Of a stretch of DNA of 64,000 nt, positions 18,701-28,330 are shown piece after piece. Every line of letters starts with the position of its first letter. Position 1 is the stretch's first letter. Below the pieces are notes generated by a model. The model searched no databases. It was given only the letters and a program-made list of their open reading frames with translations, and was not told where the DNA came from. The translations under genes and the position numbers were made by a program. Source of the DNA: Legionella yabuuchiae (lineage in GTDB: Bacteria > Pseudomonadota > Gammaproteobacteria > Legionellales > Legionellaceae); assembly GCF_900640115.1 (NCBI RefSeq), contig NZ_CAAAIW010000005.1, forward strand, positions 1 to 64,000, given 5' to 3'.

Positions 18701-21700
18701 GCTCGATCATCCTCGCTAGAGGCTTTGGGGTTCTTTGCAAGAACGAGCTTGATAGGCCGCGCATCGTATTTTGCTAACTCAAAGCGAAGAGCGTGGGCTT
18801 GGGTAGTCTCTGTATAGGTTCGCTCAAATTGTTGAGTCTGTTGAAGAATCGTATCATGAATTGCTGATATTTTTCCGTTCAAGTTTAAGTTCTGGCTTGA
18901 TAGATCAATCCATTCTTTTTCTAGAGTTTTAAGCATCCGGCTAAACCGAGTCGTTAAGCTATATCGCTGTGTTGGTTCTTTAATCCCACCGAGGATATCC
19001 ATGCCCCAGCTTGATAATTGTGCGATTGCACGACGATATTCCTGATTGGCTATATTTTGTAAGCTAAATACAAATTCGCGTAACGCCATAACGCGTTGAA
19101 AACATTGTTCATCCTCATTTTCTCCAATGGCCTCAGCTAATGCATCACCAATGCTGTCATAAGCTTCAGGGTAATGAGTGCCTAATAGCTCCAAAAGACG
19201 TCGCTCTTCCGCTTGTAACTCCTTACGGATGTAAAATTGGAAGACTTCCCCTTCTTCACCATTTCGCCCGGTTCGACCGCCTTTTTGTAACAAATCATTC
19301 AGATCATTAACATCAAACAGAAACACGGCTTCAACACCAACGTTATCGCCACGGCCGAAGCCAGAGGCCGCAAGTCCAATCCCGCGTTGTTTTTTCCCTC
19401 CATGCCACTGTTCCATTTGCATCTTGGACTCTAACACATCCGACGGACTTCTCTGTTCTTCATTGGTAAAGAAAATGAACTGCTGATCAATTTGTTCGTC
19501 AGAAAAATGAGAGGCCAATCTTTCTTTTAACCAATCAACTTGTTTGTCATTTTTACAGGAGAATAAAAAGGATTTATTTTGTTCCAAACAGTGTTGTATT
19601 TGAACCACCACATCGTGTATTCGCTCTTCTGCTGAATCGTAAAATTTTGGTTTATTCCAAAAGCGTAAATCGCGTTGGTTGGTAGGAACATGCAATACTT
19701 CTGTACCATACTCACGATTAAGCATTTCCGCTTGAGCCGCGGAAATTGTCCCTGAGAATCCTTCCCAACTTCCCCAAAGTTGTTTCATTCGCTGACTCAC
19801 GACTTGAGAGCTAATGATGTTGCTTTCAGGGTGAATATGGAAATTTTGTGGTTCATCTCGAAGCCTTGCCTCCGTATTTAAACGAACGGCTAGCAATTGA
19901 TGAACCCCTGCACTGTAGGTTGAACCAAACATGGTTTGGTTATCCGCAGACAGCGGCATAATTTCACGCATGGGGTAAGATTCAGATTCATCACCCATGT
20001 GGATTTCCACTTCGCGAACGGTAAATTCTACGCCCCAATTCAACTCATGCGCTTCATGAGCCGATTGTAGCCATTGAACCAGTTGTAAGGGTTCATTAAG
20101 CAATCTAATGACGAGACTTTGTCGCTCTTCGTTTTCTCCTGCAGCGAGCTGTAAAGCCTGACCAAGCGCTTTGAGCGTTTCTGCATCAATACGACCCCCA
20201 TCAACCAAAGCGTCTTTATTCAAAAGATAAAACTCATTGATGGCTTGATAAAACCAAGTCATTTGTTTTGGCGTCGCACCGGTCGGTCTTGCGTAGTTGT
20301 ATTCCGTTTTGCGGCCTTCTTCAAAGACAATAAAATCAAACTCATCAAATAACGCGACGCGTTTACGGGGATCAATTTCAATCGGCTCACCTGCATAACT
20401 CTGTTCATCTAAGAATAATGAAATATCTCCTGCAGTCGAGTAGCGAACTTGGCTATTCACATATTCTTCGCGACTGGATTTCGGATGGATGTAAGCGGTG
20501 TGAATATCAAGATAATCAAAAAATGATTGATAATCATCGATTAAATCGCGCTTGGCCAAAGTACGTTTTGCTGTGCAAACGTCTACTTGTTTGCCAAGAC
20601 CAACGTTTCTCGCCGCACGCATTGCAACCAAATGACTCTTACCTTCTCCCGTGGCAAACTGCAACACCCGTGTTGCCACATTCACGCTAATATCATTAGC
20701 AATGAGTGAAAATTGCTGCGCTAAGTGAGGATATTTACGCGTGGTGCGACCTAAGGCTTCAAAAATAATTGCCCATATTTGTGCACGCAAATGGTCATCG
20801 CCTGGCTGTTGTTTAGAGGCTTCGGATAGTCCGTTAAAGGCATTTACCAGCTCTTGCCGTGTCATGCTAGAAACAGGCTTATTAACTCCAGAAATCTGCT
20901 CATGACCGGACTCAAGCTTTTTTAACTCTGCAAAAACTAGAATCAGTCGCGAAACACTTGCTGCATCTAACGACTGTCTCGCCGCTTGAGCACTTACCTT
21001 GGTATCGGTAATCATGCGAAGCAAATCCTCATCGCGTGTAGAGGCAAGGCTGCCGTAATCTGGGCGTGGTTCTTTAAAAGGGTGAGTAAGAAAATCGTCC
21101 ATGGCTTCTTTAAGGCTTTTTTGTTCACCCTTAACCGATTTAATCATACGAAGCAGATCATCTGCTCCTGGAGAAGGTTGTGCGGGATAAACGTCGGCCA
21201 TTAAACGAAGATCTATGTCCGATAAAGACTTTAAACGATCAACTAATTTACGGGCTTTGCGGTTAAACTCAGATACATGAGTTGCTGTGTCTTTTAAGCC
21301 TTGTCTTAAAGTGCTAAACGCCAGAACATGTAAAATTAAGGCTTGTCTTTGAGACCCGTCGTCAATACTACTACGAATGTTAACCAACAGATCTTCAGAA
21401 GCTTGCTGCTCATTTAATGCTTTTAACCATAAAGCGCTCATGGCAGGCCAATGCTCCACCACATGGTCATTACCTGGGTGTTGCAACAGCCAACGGCTCT
21501 TCTCAAAGCGAAGTTCCAGTTCATGGAACGTTTTAGATGCGGCCAGAATGTTTAGAGCAAAATCACGGCTTTCAGCGAATACGTCATCAGAAAACACCGC
21601 CATAATTTCATTCACCAGAGAAATACTGCCCTGCCAATTAAATTCTTTAAGCGCCGTTTTACATAAAACGGTTTGTTGTCCACGATTGAACACCGTATTT

Positions 21701-24700
21701 TTTAAAATGCATTGAATGGGGGCTATCAAGGAGCTAGGAAATGACTTTTCGATGCCATCAATTGGCTTCGGCGCTATCGTATGCTCTTCGAGTGCCGCTT
21801 TTAATAAGGATATAGGGTAAGCGGTTTGGTCATTGTCTGGTTGGAAAGCACGCAACATTTCATAAAAATAGCTCGCGCTCCAATACTTACCCTGCTCTGT
21901 TTTTTCTAAGGTTGAAATCAACGGCTCAATTTCATTTAAGTAGGTTCGATTCAGTTGCAAGCGCTTTAAGAAACGTATGATTGGCATTAAGGCTTCTTGT
22001 GCCTCTCCTTGCACGGGAACTGCAATATGCGCCTTTAAAAAGCGCCATAATCGCTCTTCGTGATCGATAAAGTAGCCAAGATCGGCAGGGGCATCCTGTT
22101 CTTTCGTTGTGAGCGCACGAAATTCCCCAGTTTTTGAGTATTTAAATTGAATACCACGCTGATTTAAGGTTTCAATCAGTTGAATTCGATGCGTCGCGGT
22201 ATGGGCCAAATCTTGTCGCATTGCTTGGATGCATTCGATGAGGTTTGACCAGTTTGCTGAATTCGTTAATTGTTCAAGATCACTCGTCGCATAATCAATC
22301 GATAAGAGCTGGATATACAAGAGTTTAAGTTCTTGCTGCACCACAGGTGGTAGTGTTTTGGTACTAACAAACAATTGTTGCAACTGCGTTTGTTCTACCC
22401 CAAATAAAACAGCTAGTTTTAAGCTTTGATTAAATAATCCCTCCGGATAGGCGTGAGGTTTTTGAGTATTTTGTTCAAACAAACGAGCCACAGCGCGAGA
22501 CTGATCGAACCGCTTGGAGTGATGCAAAATGGTTATTGCTTCTAAGAAAGTCCCCTTAGGATGTTGTTGTAATAACTCGTCCATTGCATGACTTAATGAT
22601 TGCAGTTGTATCACTGCATCTAAGCTGACAACCAGAGATTTTTGACCTAATTCATAGACCGCTCGATGTAAGTGTTGAGCAATCCGTGTTTGATAGCGAT
22701 CATTAACTTCTTCCAAAGAAGCGAGCGTTTCTTCAAGAGCCTCCATTCTATAATCGGTATGTAATAACCACATGAGCTTATGTCTAGAAGCCATTGAGCC
22801 ATTATCCAAAGCCTGCTTCAAGGTATTAAATGCTTCAGCACTAAAGCGAGACTGAGAAGCCAAGGCACGCCGCATGTTTAAGGGAGCCGCATCCTCTCGC
22901 CAACGATAGAGGCCAGATAGATCAGAGGCGTAGGTAGGGGTTCCTTGGTGGAAATCATACAATTGAAGATCGCTGTCGAAAAATTTAAAGCGCTCATGCT
23001 GCAAGGCATAATGGACACCACCATGGCTTAAATCCATACGCGCAAGATTTTTTAAAAAAAGTTGTTGCGATTCCAAGCCAGGGATGGCTTTAAGACTCGC
23101 TAAAATTCTGTCCATGAAGACCAGCATGTTTTCAGGATTTAAACCATCAAACTCGTTGCCCTCAAGCTCTAACCCAAGTTCTGCAATCTCTGCAGCAAAA
23201 TACTCAAAGCCATGCCACAATACTTCTGTATTTTCCCAGCCAACCGATTGTAAATGATGGATAAAAATACGTTGCCAGGCTAATTTTAGCCCGATTGCAT
23301 GCTGCGGTCTTAGTTTCTCAATCATCGTATCGATGGCAGTAAACCACTCAACCGACATAAAACAATTAAAATTATCACTGGCACTTAAGAGCTGCCTGAC
23401 TTCGTCAAAAAATTCATGACCTAATGCTTGTTCAACTTGACGTACTTTAGTTAAGAAATACCTAACTCCATCCTCGCCAAAGCGATAATAAACTTGTCCC
23501 AAAGCACGTAAATTTTTATCATCCGCTAAACGATGGTAAAACCACTCACGCAAATCTGCAGATACATTGGCCAATAATAGTGTAACGGCCTCATCAAGGG
23601 GTAATACCAAGTCTTCCTCAGGGGTATCTAAAAATTGTTGAATCCCATCGCGTCCTAAGTGTTGCCAGATTTGTAAGAACACTAACCAGTTCGCTTTGAC
23701 TTTGGTTTGATTGCGTTCGATGTTCCTTAAAAGCTGGTCGGTGGAAACGCTGCTAAATATCCCTGTAGATCTAGGAAAGTAGGTTTTTACAAATTGATCG
23801 TAATCTTCATCATAGCTTGCTCTAACCGGCTGTAATTTGGCAAACAGTAAAATTCGATTTAAGTCACGGTGATCGAGGGTTGAGGTAGCGCTTGATAAAT
23901 ACTTATCAACCTCAAACAGTCTAAAATCTCCTTTCCAAGTCTCAGAGACTGGGGTCCGAATCGCCAAACCTAGAGTCAATGGATTGGGCGTAATGCTGTA
24001 AGCAAACTCAGGGCTGTAACATAAAACCAATACACCATCCTTTGACCGCTGAGTGTAAAATCCTTTCGGTAGATTATCTGGATTTAGACCAGAAGTAAGG
24101 CGTGTGTGTTTTCTGAGTAGTTCTTTCGCGGCTTCCAGTGTAATTTTTTGGATAGACTCACGAGCAGGAATAAGGGGGTTAGCGTTTACCCAGGTATGAA
24201 AAAATCCCTGCAGTAGTGTTTCGCCCTCGACTTTTAATGTTGCAGCGCGTTCTATTATCTCATGCTCTGCGGCGTATTCAGTATAAAAATCCCCTAACAG
24301 CACATCAACAGATGTATAATCAACCAACGTCATACTGAGCGCATGATCCAACTGATTCACCACCATCCGTTGTTGTTCTTTTTGAATTTGTCGTGCTTGC
24401 TGGATTTGTTGCTGCTGTTGCAACTGCAATTGAACGGTCCCGCCCCGTTTTAAGGGCCAGGGACCTAAACTATCTAAGCGCTGTAGTGCAAAATCCACCT
24501 CCTGTAGTTCTCCTTCACCCTCTTCTTCAGCGAATAACGGATGTTCTTCATCAGCAACTAAAGCCTCTTCCTCTGGGACAGAAAAATCACTTGCCTCTTT
24601 AATCGTTTTCAGAATCTTTTGCGAAGGGACTCTCTGGCGATTAATTAAGATGATATCATTGAGCAACGCATAAACTTGACGTAACTCGCGCTCGTCATCG

Positions 24701-26769
24701 CGGACTCGCTCTTTATCTTCAAGTTCAGGAATCGCAATAATACTGGTCCAACGCTCAGATTGCGCCTGGCGGATAAGGGAGCGTAAAAATACACCAAATT
24801 CAGCCTTATGATCCAGGCAGTTGGTCAACGTTATTTTCTCAAATGAATCGAGGCGATTTAATTCACTTAACAACCTCGATAACATACGGTCGTTACCGTG
24901 TTGATAGGGAAGCCCTAACTCGCTGTAGGGGAAATAGCATCGTCTTTGCAAATGCTCTAGGAGCAACGTGAAATAAGAATCATACTCAGTGGTAGGACAG
25001 GCAGCAAAAAACGCCGGTTTTTGCATTCCATATAAAGTTTTTAATGACTCTTGCTCGGTCTCATCGTTAAGAAATGATAATGTCTGCTGCAACCCCTTTA
25101 TACCCATCTCTTCAACACAGCGTTTAAATAATTCATTCTCTTGTTTGGGCAATAAAATATCTGGATTACTATGTAGGTGAAGGATCCAATAGCGTGCTGC
25201 TTGCTTCCAATAATCATCACTCATAGGGGGCAAATACCCATTCGCCTTTAGCCAACGATTGCGCGCAAAAATAGGTAATAAGTGTTGCCGAACCTGTTCA
25301 AGCGATGAATTACCAAGCGGATTTAATAACTCGGTCACATAAGCATTATTCCCCATAAACCGAAAAATGGTTCGTTGATCGGCTTCAGATAAGCTATAGC
25401 GCTTTGGTAACTGAATATTTAATATCGATTTTTTAGCTCGGGCACGGAATACGGTCAAAACCATTGCACCCGCTTGTGAAGAAAGTGTTGGCGCATCAAA
25501 CTGATTCTCTCGGAAATTTTTTGTAATAAACCCCCAGCCAACAGCATAAGGCTGACAATGACGCGAATATTTTTCCTGCAAAGTAGGCCATATCGCGTTT
25601 AAATCTTCTGGGATTGTTAAACAAATGGTGTGTTCGTCTAGGTCAGTTAAGATAGTGTCCTGGCTAGCACCCGGTAATGGGGTATCAGCCATAGCCGCAT
25701 CCAAAGCGAGTGAAAAGCTTCGCCCGTTACGGTGCGTTTGAGAATCTTTAACACGATCGTAACTTTTGGAATAATTCCCTAGTTGAGTCATTTGATGATA
25801 ATAGCGAATCGCCCCTACCAGATCATTCGGCCCATACCCTGGCGCTAGAGGATTATGATCACCTAAGATCGCAGCTCTTGCGAAATTATAACTATCTTCG
25901 TAATAGCCTGTATTTTTAGCTTCTTCCATCACAAAGCTCGTCTCTTCCTGGCCCAAATAGGATAAGTACTGTTGTATAAATGTAAATTCTTCAACCATCG
26001 CATAATAGTCAGAATGGCGGGTTAGCGCACATCCACTGCGCTCGATTTCGTCATTGATCCAAGCAAGGGCGGTTAAACCTGTGGAAAATGAAAAATCGGC
26101 CGTCCCCCCGAGGTAAGACACTGGTCGAGAATTAAGTTCTTTTTCGATCCCAAGCTTTTCATCCTCAGTTAAAAGCGCTTCACAAAATACATCTACAGGC
26201 ATTTTTGAAAAATTTACCACACACCACTTAGGCATTTTTTTAGGATTATCGGTTACATTGACTAAGACAACGTTATTAACATTACTCTTCAAGTGAACAA
26301 GGTGATGCGATAGATTTCGTAGATGGCAAACGGAAAAAAGGTGTTTTGTAGCACTTCTTTGCATGCGATTCACAGCACGAACAAGATCGATATAACTAAG
26401 TGGATCTTGGGAGGTTAAGGTTCCTGTTTCAAGTTTCTCCCGCCAAGCAATTTGATGGGATGGTACGCGTTCTAATGTGGGGACAAATATATGTTGTTGA
26501 GTAATGAGTTGATGAATTAACCCGCGCGGAACGATTAAACTCGATAATGTTGCATTAACCTCGTCAAGTGTATATAAGCCTATGAGTTCTGTCATGCAGC
26601 GATTAAAAAACTCCCAGTAACTTCCTCTAATATTTCTCTGTTTAGCGAGCTCATCGAGAACACCCAATTGAAAAAGATCACTGAAATTTTTTTCAAGGGC
26701 CTCTGCAATCACTTCGAAGTTATCAAAGTTAAAATACTCAATTAAATGAGGGAAGTTTTCTGAGTACAT
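15724..26769 (-). CDS. giant protein with embedded SecA-like DEAD helicase/ATPase domain
   Basis: A single uninterrupted frame of 3681 residues (about 420 kDa). I chose the ATG at 26769, preceded by AGAAGG five bases upstream; a TTG 14 codons earlier is open but has no such site. The N-terminal 730 residues are not recognised. Around 730-760 there is a Glu/Asp-rich linker, followed near 770-800 by a Gln-rich coiled-coil stretch. Residues of about 2000-2530 are a SecA-type motor: Walker A TGEGKS with Lys2044, a STAGDISLFLDEQ segment like the SecA YGTNNEFGFDYLRD loop, Walker B DEFDF at 2142, GTISAAQ near 2340 followed by VPTN, and the arginine-finger motif GGRTGRNG at 2497. The remaining 1150 residues are helical and unknown. 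No signal peptide, membrane helix or zinc-binding SecA tail is seen. The C-terminus has acidic residues at -12, -11, -6 and -5 and hydrophobic ones at -3 and -2, compatible with a Dot/Icm export signal (inference). It is not the housekeeping SecA. Confidence 0.9.
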   Translation of the reverse strand: MYSENFPHLIEYFNFDNFEVIAEALEKNFSDLFQLGVLDELAKQRNIRGSYWEFFNRCMTELIGLYTLDEVNATLSSLIVPRGLIHQLITQQHIFVPTLERVPSHQIAWREKLETGTLTSQDPLSYIDLVRAVNRMQRSATKHLFSVCHLRNLSHHLVHLKSNVNNVVLVNVTDNPKKMPKWCVVNFSKMPVDVFCEALLTEDEKLGIEKELNSRPVSYLGGTADFSFSTGLTALAWINDEIERSGCALTRHSDYYAMVEEFTFIQQYLSYLGQEETSFVMEEAKNTGYYEDSYNFARAAILGDHNPLAPGYGPNDLVGAIRYYHQMTQLGNYSKSYDRVKDSQTHRNGRSFSLALDAAMADTPLPGASQDTILTDLDEHTICLTIPEDLNAIWPTLQEKYSRHCQPYAVGWGFITKNFRENQFDAPTLSSQAGAMVLTVFRARAKKSILNIQLPKRYSLSEADQRTIFRFMGNNAYVTELLNPLGNSSLEQVRQHLLPIFARNRWLKANGYLPPMSDDYWKQAARYWILHLHSNPDILLPKQENELFKRCVEEMGIKGLQQTLSFLNDETEQESLKTLYGMQKPAFFAACPTTEYDSYFTLLLEHLQRRCYFPYSELGLPYQHGNDRMLSRLLSELNRLDSFEKITLTNCLDHKAEFGVFLRSLIRQAQSERWTSIIAIPELEDKERVRDDERELRQVYALLNDIILINRQRVPSQKILKTIKEASDFSVPEEEALVADEEHPLFAEEEGEGELQEVDFALQRLDSLGPWPLKRGGTVQLQLQQQQQIQQARQIQKEQQRMVVNQLDHALSMTLVDYTSVDVLLGDFYTEYAAEHEIIERAATLKVEGETLLQGFFHTWVNANPLIPARESIQKITLEAAKELLRKHTRLTSGLNPDNLPKGFYTQRSKDGVLVLCYSPEFAYSITPNPLTLGLAIRTPVSETWKGDFRLFEVDKYLSSATSTLDHRDLNRILLFAKLQPVRASYDEDYDQFVKTYFPRSTGIFSSVSTDQLLRNIERNQTKVKANWLVFLQIWQHLGRDGIQQFLDTPEEDLVLPLDEAVTLLLANVSADLREWFYHRLADDKNLRALGQVYYRFGEDGVRYFLTKVRQVEQALGHEFFDEVRQLLSASDNFNCFMSVEWFTAIDTMIEKLRPQHAIGLKLAWQRIFIHHLQSVGWENTEVLWHGFEYFAAEIAELGLELEGNEFDGLNPENMLVFMDRILASLKAIPGLESQQLFLKNLARMDLSHGGVHYALQHERFKFFDSDLQLYDFHQGTPTYASDLSGLYRWREDAAPLNMRRALASQSRFSAEAFNTLKQALDNGSMASRHKLMWLLHTDYRMEALEETLASLEEVNDRYQTRIAQHLHRAVYELGQKSLVVSLDAVIQLQSLSHAMDELLQQHPKGTFLEAITILHHSKRFDQSRAVARLFEQNTQKPHAYPEGLFNQSLKLAVLFGVEQTQLQQLFVSTKTLPPVVQQELKLLYIQLLSIDYATSDLEQLTNSANWSNLIECIQAMRQDLAHTATHRIQLIETLNQRGIQFKYSKTGEFRALTTKEQDAPADLGYFIDHEERLWRFLKAHIAVPVQGEAQEALMPIIRFLKRLQLNRTYLNEIEPLISTLEKTEQGKYWSASYFYEMLRAFQPDNDQTAYPISLLKAALEEHTIAPKPIDGIEKSFPSSLIAPIQCILKNTVFNRGQQTVLCKTALKEFNWQGSISLVNEIMAVFSDDVFAESRDFALNILAASKTFHELELRFEKSRWLLQHPGNDHVVEHWPAMSALWLKALNEQQASEDLLVNIRSSIDDGSQRQALILHVLAFSTLRQGLKDTATHVSEFNRKARKLVDRLKSLSDIDLRLMADVYPAQPSPGADDLLRMIKSVKGEQKSLKEAMDDFLTHPFKEPRPDYGSLASTRDEDLLRMITDTKVSAQAARQSLDAASVSRLILVFAELKKLESGHEQISGVNKPVSSMTRQELVNAFNGLSEASKQQPGDDHLRAQIWAIIFEALGRTTRKYPHLAQQFSLIANDISVNVATRVLQFATGEGKSHLVAMRAARNVGLGKQVDVCTAKRTLAKRDLIDDYQSFFDYLDIHTAYIHPKSSREEYVNSQVRYSTAGDISLFLDEQSYAGEPIEIDPRKRVALFDEFDFIVFEEGRKTEYNYARPTGATPKQMTWFYQAINEFYLLNKDALVDGGRIDAETLKALGQALQLAAGENEERQSLVIRLLNEPLQLVQWLQSAHEAHELNWGVEFTVREVEIHMGDESESYPMREIMPLSADNQTMFGSTYSAGVHQLLAVRLNTEARLRDEPQNFHIHPESNIISSQVVSQRMKQLWGSWEGFSGTISAAQAEMLNREYGTEVLHVPTNQRDLRFWNKPKFYDSAEERIHDVVVQIQHCLEQNKSFLFSCKNDKQVDWLKERLASHFSDEQIDQQFIFFTNEEQRSPSDVLESKMQMEQWHGGKKQRGIGLAASGFGRGDNVGVEAVFLFDVNDLNDLLQKGGRTGRNGEEGEVFQFYIRKELQAEERRLLELLGTHYPEAYDSIGDALAEAIGENEDEQCFQRVMALREFVFSLQNIANQEYRRAIAQLSSWGMDILGGIKEPTQRYSLTTRFSRMLKTLEKEWIDLSSQNLNLNGKISAIHDTILQQTQQFERTYTETTQAHALRFELAKYDARPIKLVLAKNPKASSEDDRALAAIGGVISRLPDHAKLQDVPKLMRILEEHKSLQRFANLMARCTSQEEFLQTLQLTVRQIINPSDAFQAVEASANSEIAMAHFFDSVSEPIKLAAMRQLRGLVPELQTLAVQRLCQTSMLSKESRIAEISPVLDYLNRLTVEQQQRWGSDYLIQYDRLLSESSSTRLAMRFSIARPMNIKHFHTIGKIANTVDFEGCSYEEVLHHIDRAISGTTEHRVRMLTKWESWGSINHTPQERLPLLLAFCRIMEQFEEGQNWDVFAGLVKKTTEWWNKGGTGQYKENLEALWMLLGKPGGQISQVSDLLAWGLTLQGKSWFEVMRPILKELSNQQMLNHQEQIKSLWQAIDASRYSKSEKTARFTQKIVALAKVYRLLDEKAEALNRAEILEKLRSLDVERFIILMDAVINHEASFEKFPKLFAQLLDYLADPTFSLNQTFLLNEMITLVVSSFEQGRTLSAEALFERLLLSLKVIKDEEKIRFAMTIVASDKKYFKRYPQVLERVLNYLADEEITLDAAELLYQAMFKAISYHEQHSEVSIEALLSGVERFRTQTPAVLRNMVDLFEQTNLSYVLFDNGAFYLSQNVSPIYTSKVRSVLIDFYSALPLESVKSEALFDQSALSPSFSFASNESNAERERRIILMHLLQKEVFVSDEQLAESNPIHPIDTEQNERLLQAGFNKYLAHAQTVLDANPVKSCLGKIRDLNVNQQTKLMKLANEFEVIGESNIRLTETNAQVTVMGQEVKSLLSAYQGSWFKAAHRKVEANELQAEIDDIMNQPIAEGERRYELVLAAIQQAKIKAIEEDFKINQTRGWFKLNRSGKSRYLNTLNQMQDMVIRHMTSDLHAVERLPILQQLGLEELSMLSQKLFDGLQDSFDEKFNPLDPRSKWLSSRLTQAGLFIPRNRKKLEAIRTLFGTLDRATQLANIEGTEATRRLIAVLNGLREQLPAIPTHLTHLTNDILARGDALINKLQDQVALDMLKEDLMHRDDALVS

Positions 26770-26988
26770 AATCACCTTCTTTTGATTTGTAGAGCAGCTA
26801 AATCGGTCCAAGTACCAAACCCATAAAGATCAACTGTAGATCACAGTGCTCATTATTCGGGCTTGTTAGGTTATCAAAAATAGGGGCGGTGTACAAGATT
26901 TACACTTAGTTTATTTTTTCTACATGCTTGTAAATTGACTGAACTATAGAGTTTGATACCATGTGAAAAACTCAACACAGTGACTCTG

Positions 26989-28314
26989 ATGCTAGAAAAA
27001 CCCCCTATCCTAACCGTAACTGAACTCAATCGTCATATCCGCTCCCTTCTCGAATACGAAGTTGGAGAAGTATGGGTTGAAGGTGAGATTTCTAATGTAA
27101 GCAAACCGAGTTCCGGGCATTTTTATTTTACCTTGAAAGATGCCAACGCCCAGCTCCGATGCGTCTATTTCCGTAATCGTCATGCTACCGGATTAAAATC
27201 ACTCGTGAGCGGCATGAGAATAATTGCGAATGGCACATTAAGCCTGTATGAAGCTCGCGGCGATTTTCAGCTGATTGTTCACGCTCTAAAAGAAGCCGGC
27301 TTGGGTGATTTATACCGCCAATTTGAACTACTAAAAACCAAACTACAAGCCCAGGGGCTATTTGAACCTGCACGCAAAAAAACCATCCCTGGATTCCCTG
27401 ACGTCATTGGAATCATTACTTCAGCGACAGGAGCAGCCCTAAAGGATGTTCTATCCACGCTTTCTCGCCGCTTTCCCTTAGCGAGCGTTAAATTATATGC
27501 CTCCGAAGTGCAAGGCAAGAACGCTCCTATTCAATTAATTAAACAGTTAGAAAAAGCCAATCAGGAACGACAGTGTGATGTGTTGTTACTCGTGCGCGGC
27601 GGGGGCAGTATAGAAGATTTATGGGCCTTTAATGACGAGCAACTGGCTTATGCCATCGCCAAAAGCACCATTCCAGTGGTGTGTGGAGTTGGGCATGAAA
27701 CCGATTTTACCATTGCTGATTTTGTCGCGGATTTAAGAGCCGCAACTCCAACGGCTGCTGCAGAATCGGTAACACCAAACCGCGAGGATTTAGCGCTCAT
27801 CATTCAGACCTTAAAATCGCGCTTAGTCAGCGCGATGTCGCGAAGTTTAAGCCATAACAGGCTCTTACTTAATCATCAAATTAGAACACTAACGTCACCA
27901 GGCCAATTAATTTTAAGCCACTGGCAGACCCTAGATTATCTACGAAGTTATTTATTCCGCGCTTTAAACCTAATTCTAACGCAAGCACAGCACCAACTTA
28001 AGTTGCTTCAAGCGCGTCTTTTAGCCCAAAGTCCTGCACGTGTTTTAATGGAGACTAAACAACAATTGTTACTCTTAGGAAATGAACTCATTCGCCAAAT
28101 AAATGATTCTATTGCCGCGCGCCATCAAACAATGGCTCATTTGAAAGCGACTTTACAAGCCGTAAGCCCACTAGCAACCTTAGAACGAGGTTATGCGATT
28201 GTGACTCATGGCAATCAGGTGCTCATGGATAGTCAAAACGTTCCTCTTGGCGATGAAATTACGGTACGATTAGCCAAAGGAAAGATTACCGGAACCGTCA
28301 CGAAAAAAAATTAA
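26989..28314 (+). CDS. xseA: exodeoxyribonuclease VII large subunit
   Basis: A 441-residue large subunit of ExoVII, which with XseB degrades single-stranded DNA in both directions during repair. The N-terminal OB fold is clear (LTVTELNRHIRSLLE, VWVEGEISNVSKPSSGHFYFTLKDA). It is followed by the catalytic region with GIITSATGAALKDV, RGGGSIEDLWAFNDE and VVCGVGHETDFTIADFVADLRAATPTAAAE, then a long coiled coil and the conserved LERGYAIVTH near the end. I chose the ATG at 26989; a TTG 12 codons upstream is open but the extension is unlike the family. It is divergent from the giant gene. xseB is not adjacent. Confidence 0.95.
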   Translation: MLEKPPILTVTELNRHIRSLLEYEVGEVWVEGEISNVSKPSSGHFYFTLKDANAQLRCVYFRNRHATGLKSLVSGMRIIANGTLSLYEARGDFQLIVHALKEAGLGDLYRQFELLKTKLQAQGLFEPARKKTIPGFPDVIGIITSATGAALKDVLSTLSRRFPLASVKLYASEVQGKNAPIQLIKQLEKANQERQCDVLLLVRGGGSIEDLWAFNDEQLAYAIAKSTIPVVCGVGHETDFTIADFVADLRAATPTAAAESVTPNREDLALIIQTLKSRLVSAMSRSLSHNRLLLNHQIRTLTSPGQLILSHWQTLDYLRSYLFRALNLILTQAQHQLKLLQARLLAQSPARVLMETKQQLLLLGNELIRQINDSIAARHQTMAHLKATLQAVSPLATLERGYAIVTHGNQVLMDSQNVPLGDEITVRLAKGKITGTVTKKN

Positions 28315-28330
28315 CCTAAACGAGTTATTC

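Noticed and set aside
15724-26769. Giant gene as the housekeeping secA
   Set aside because: It is four times too long, the motor is internal, the zinc-binding tail is missing, and there is no secA neighbourhood.
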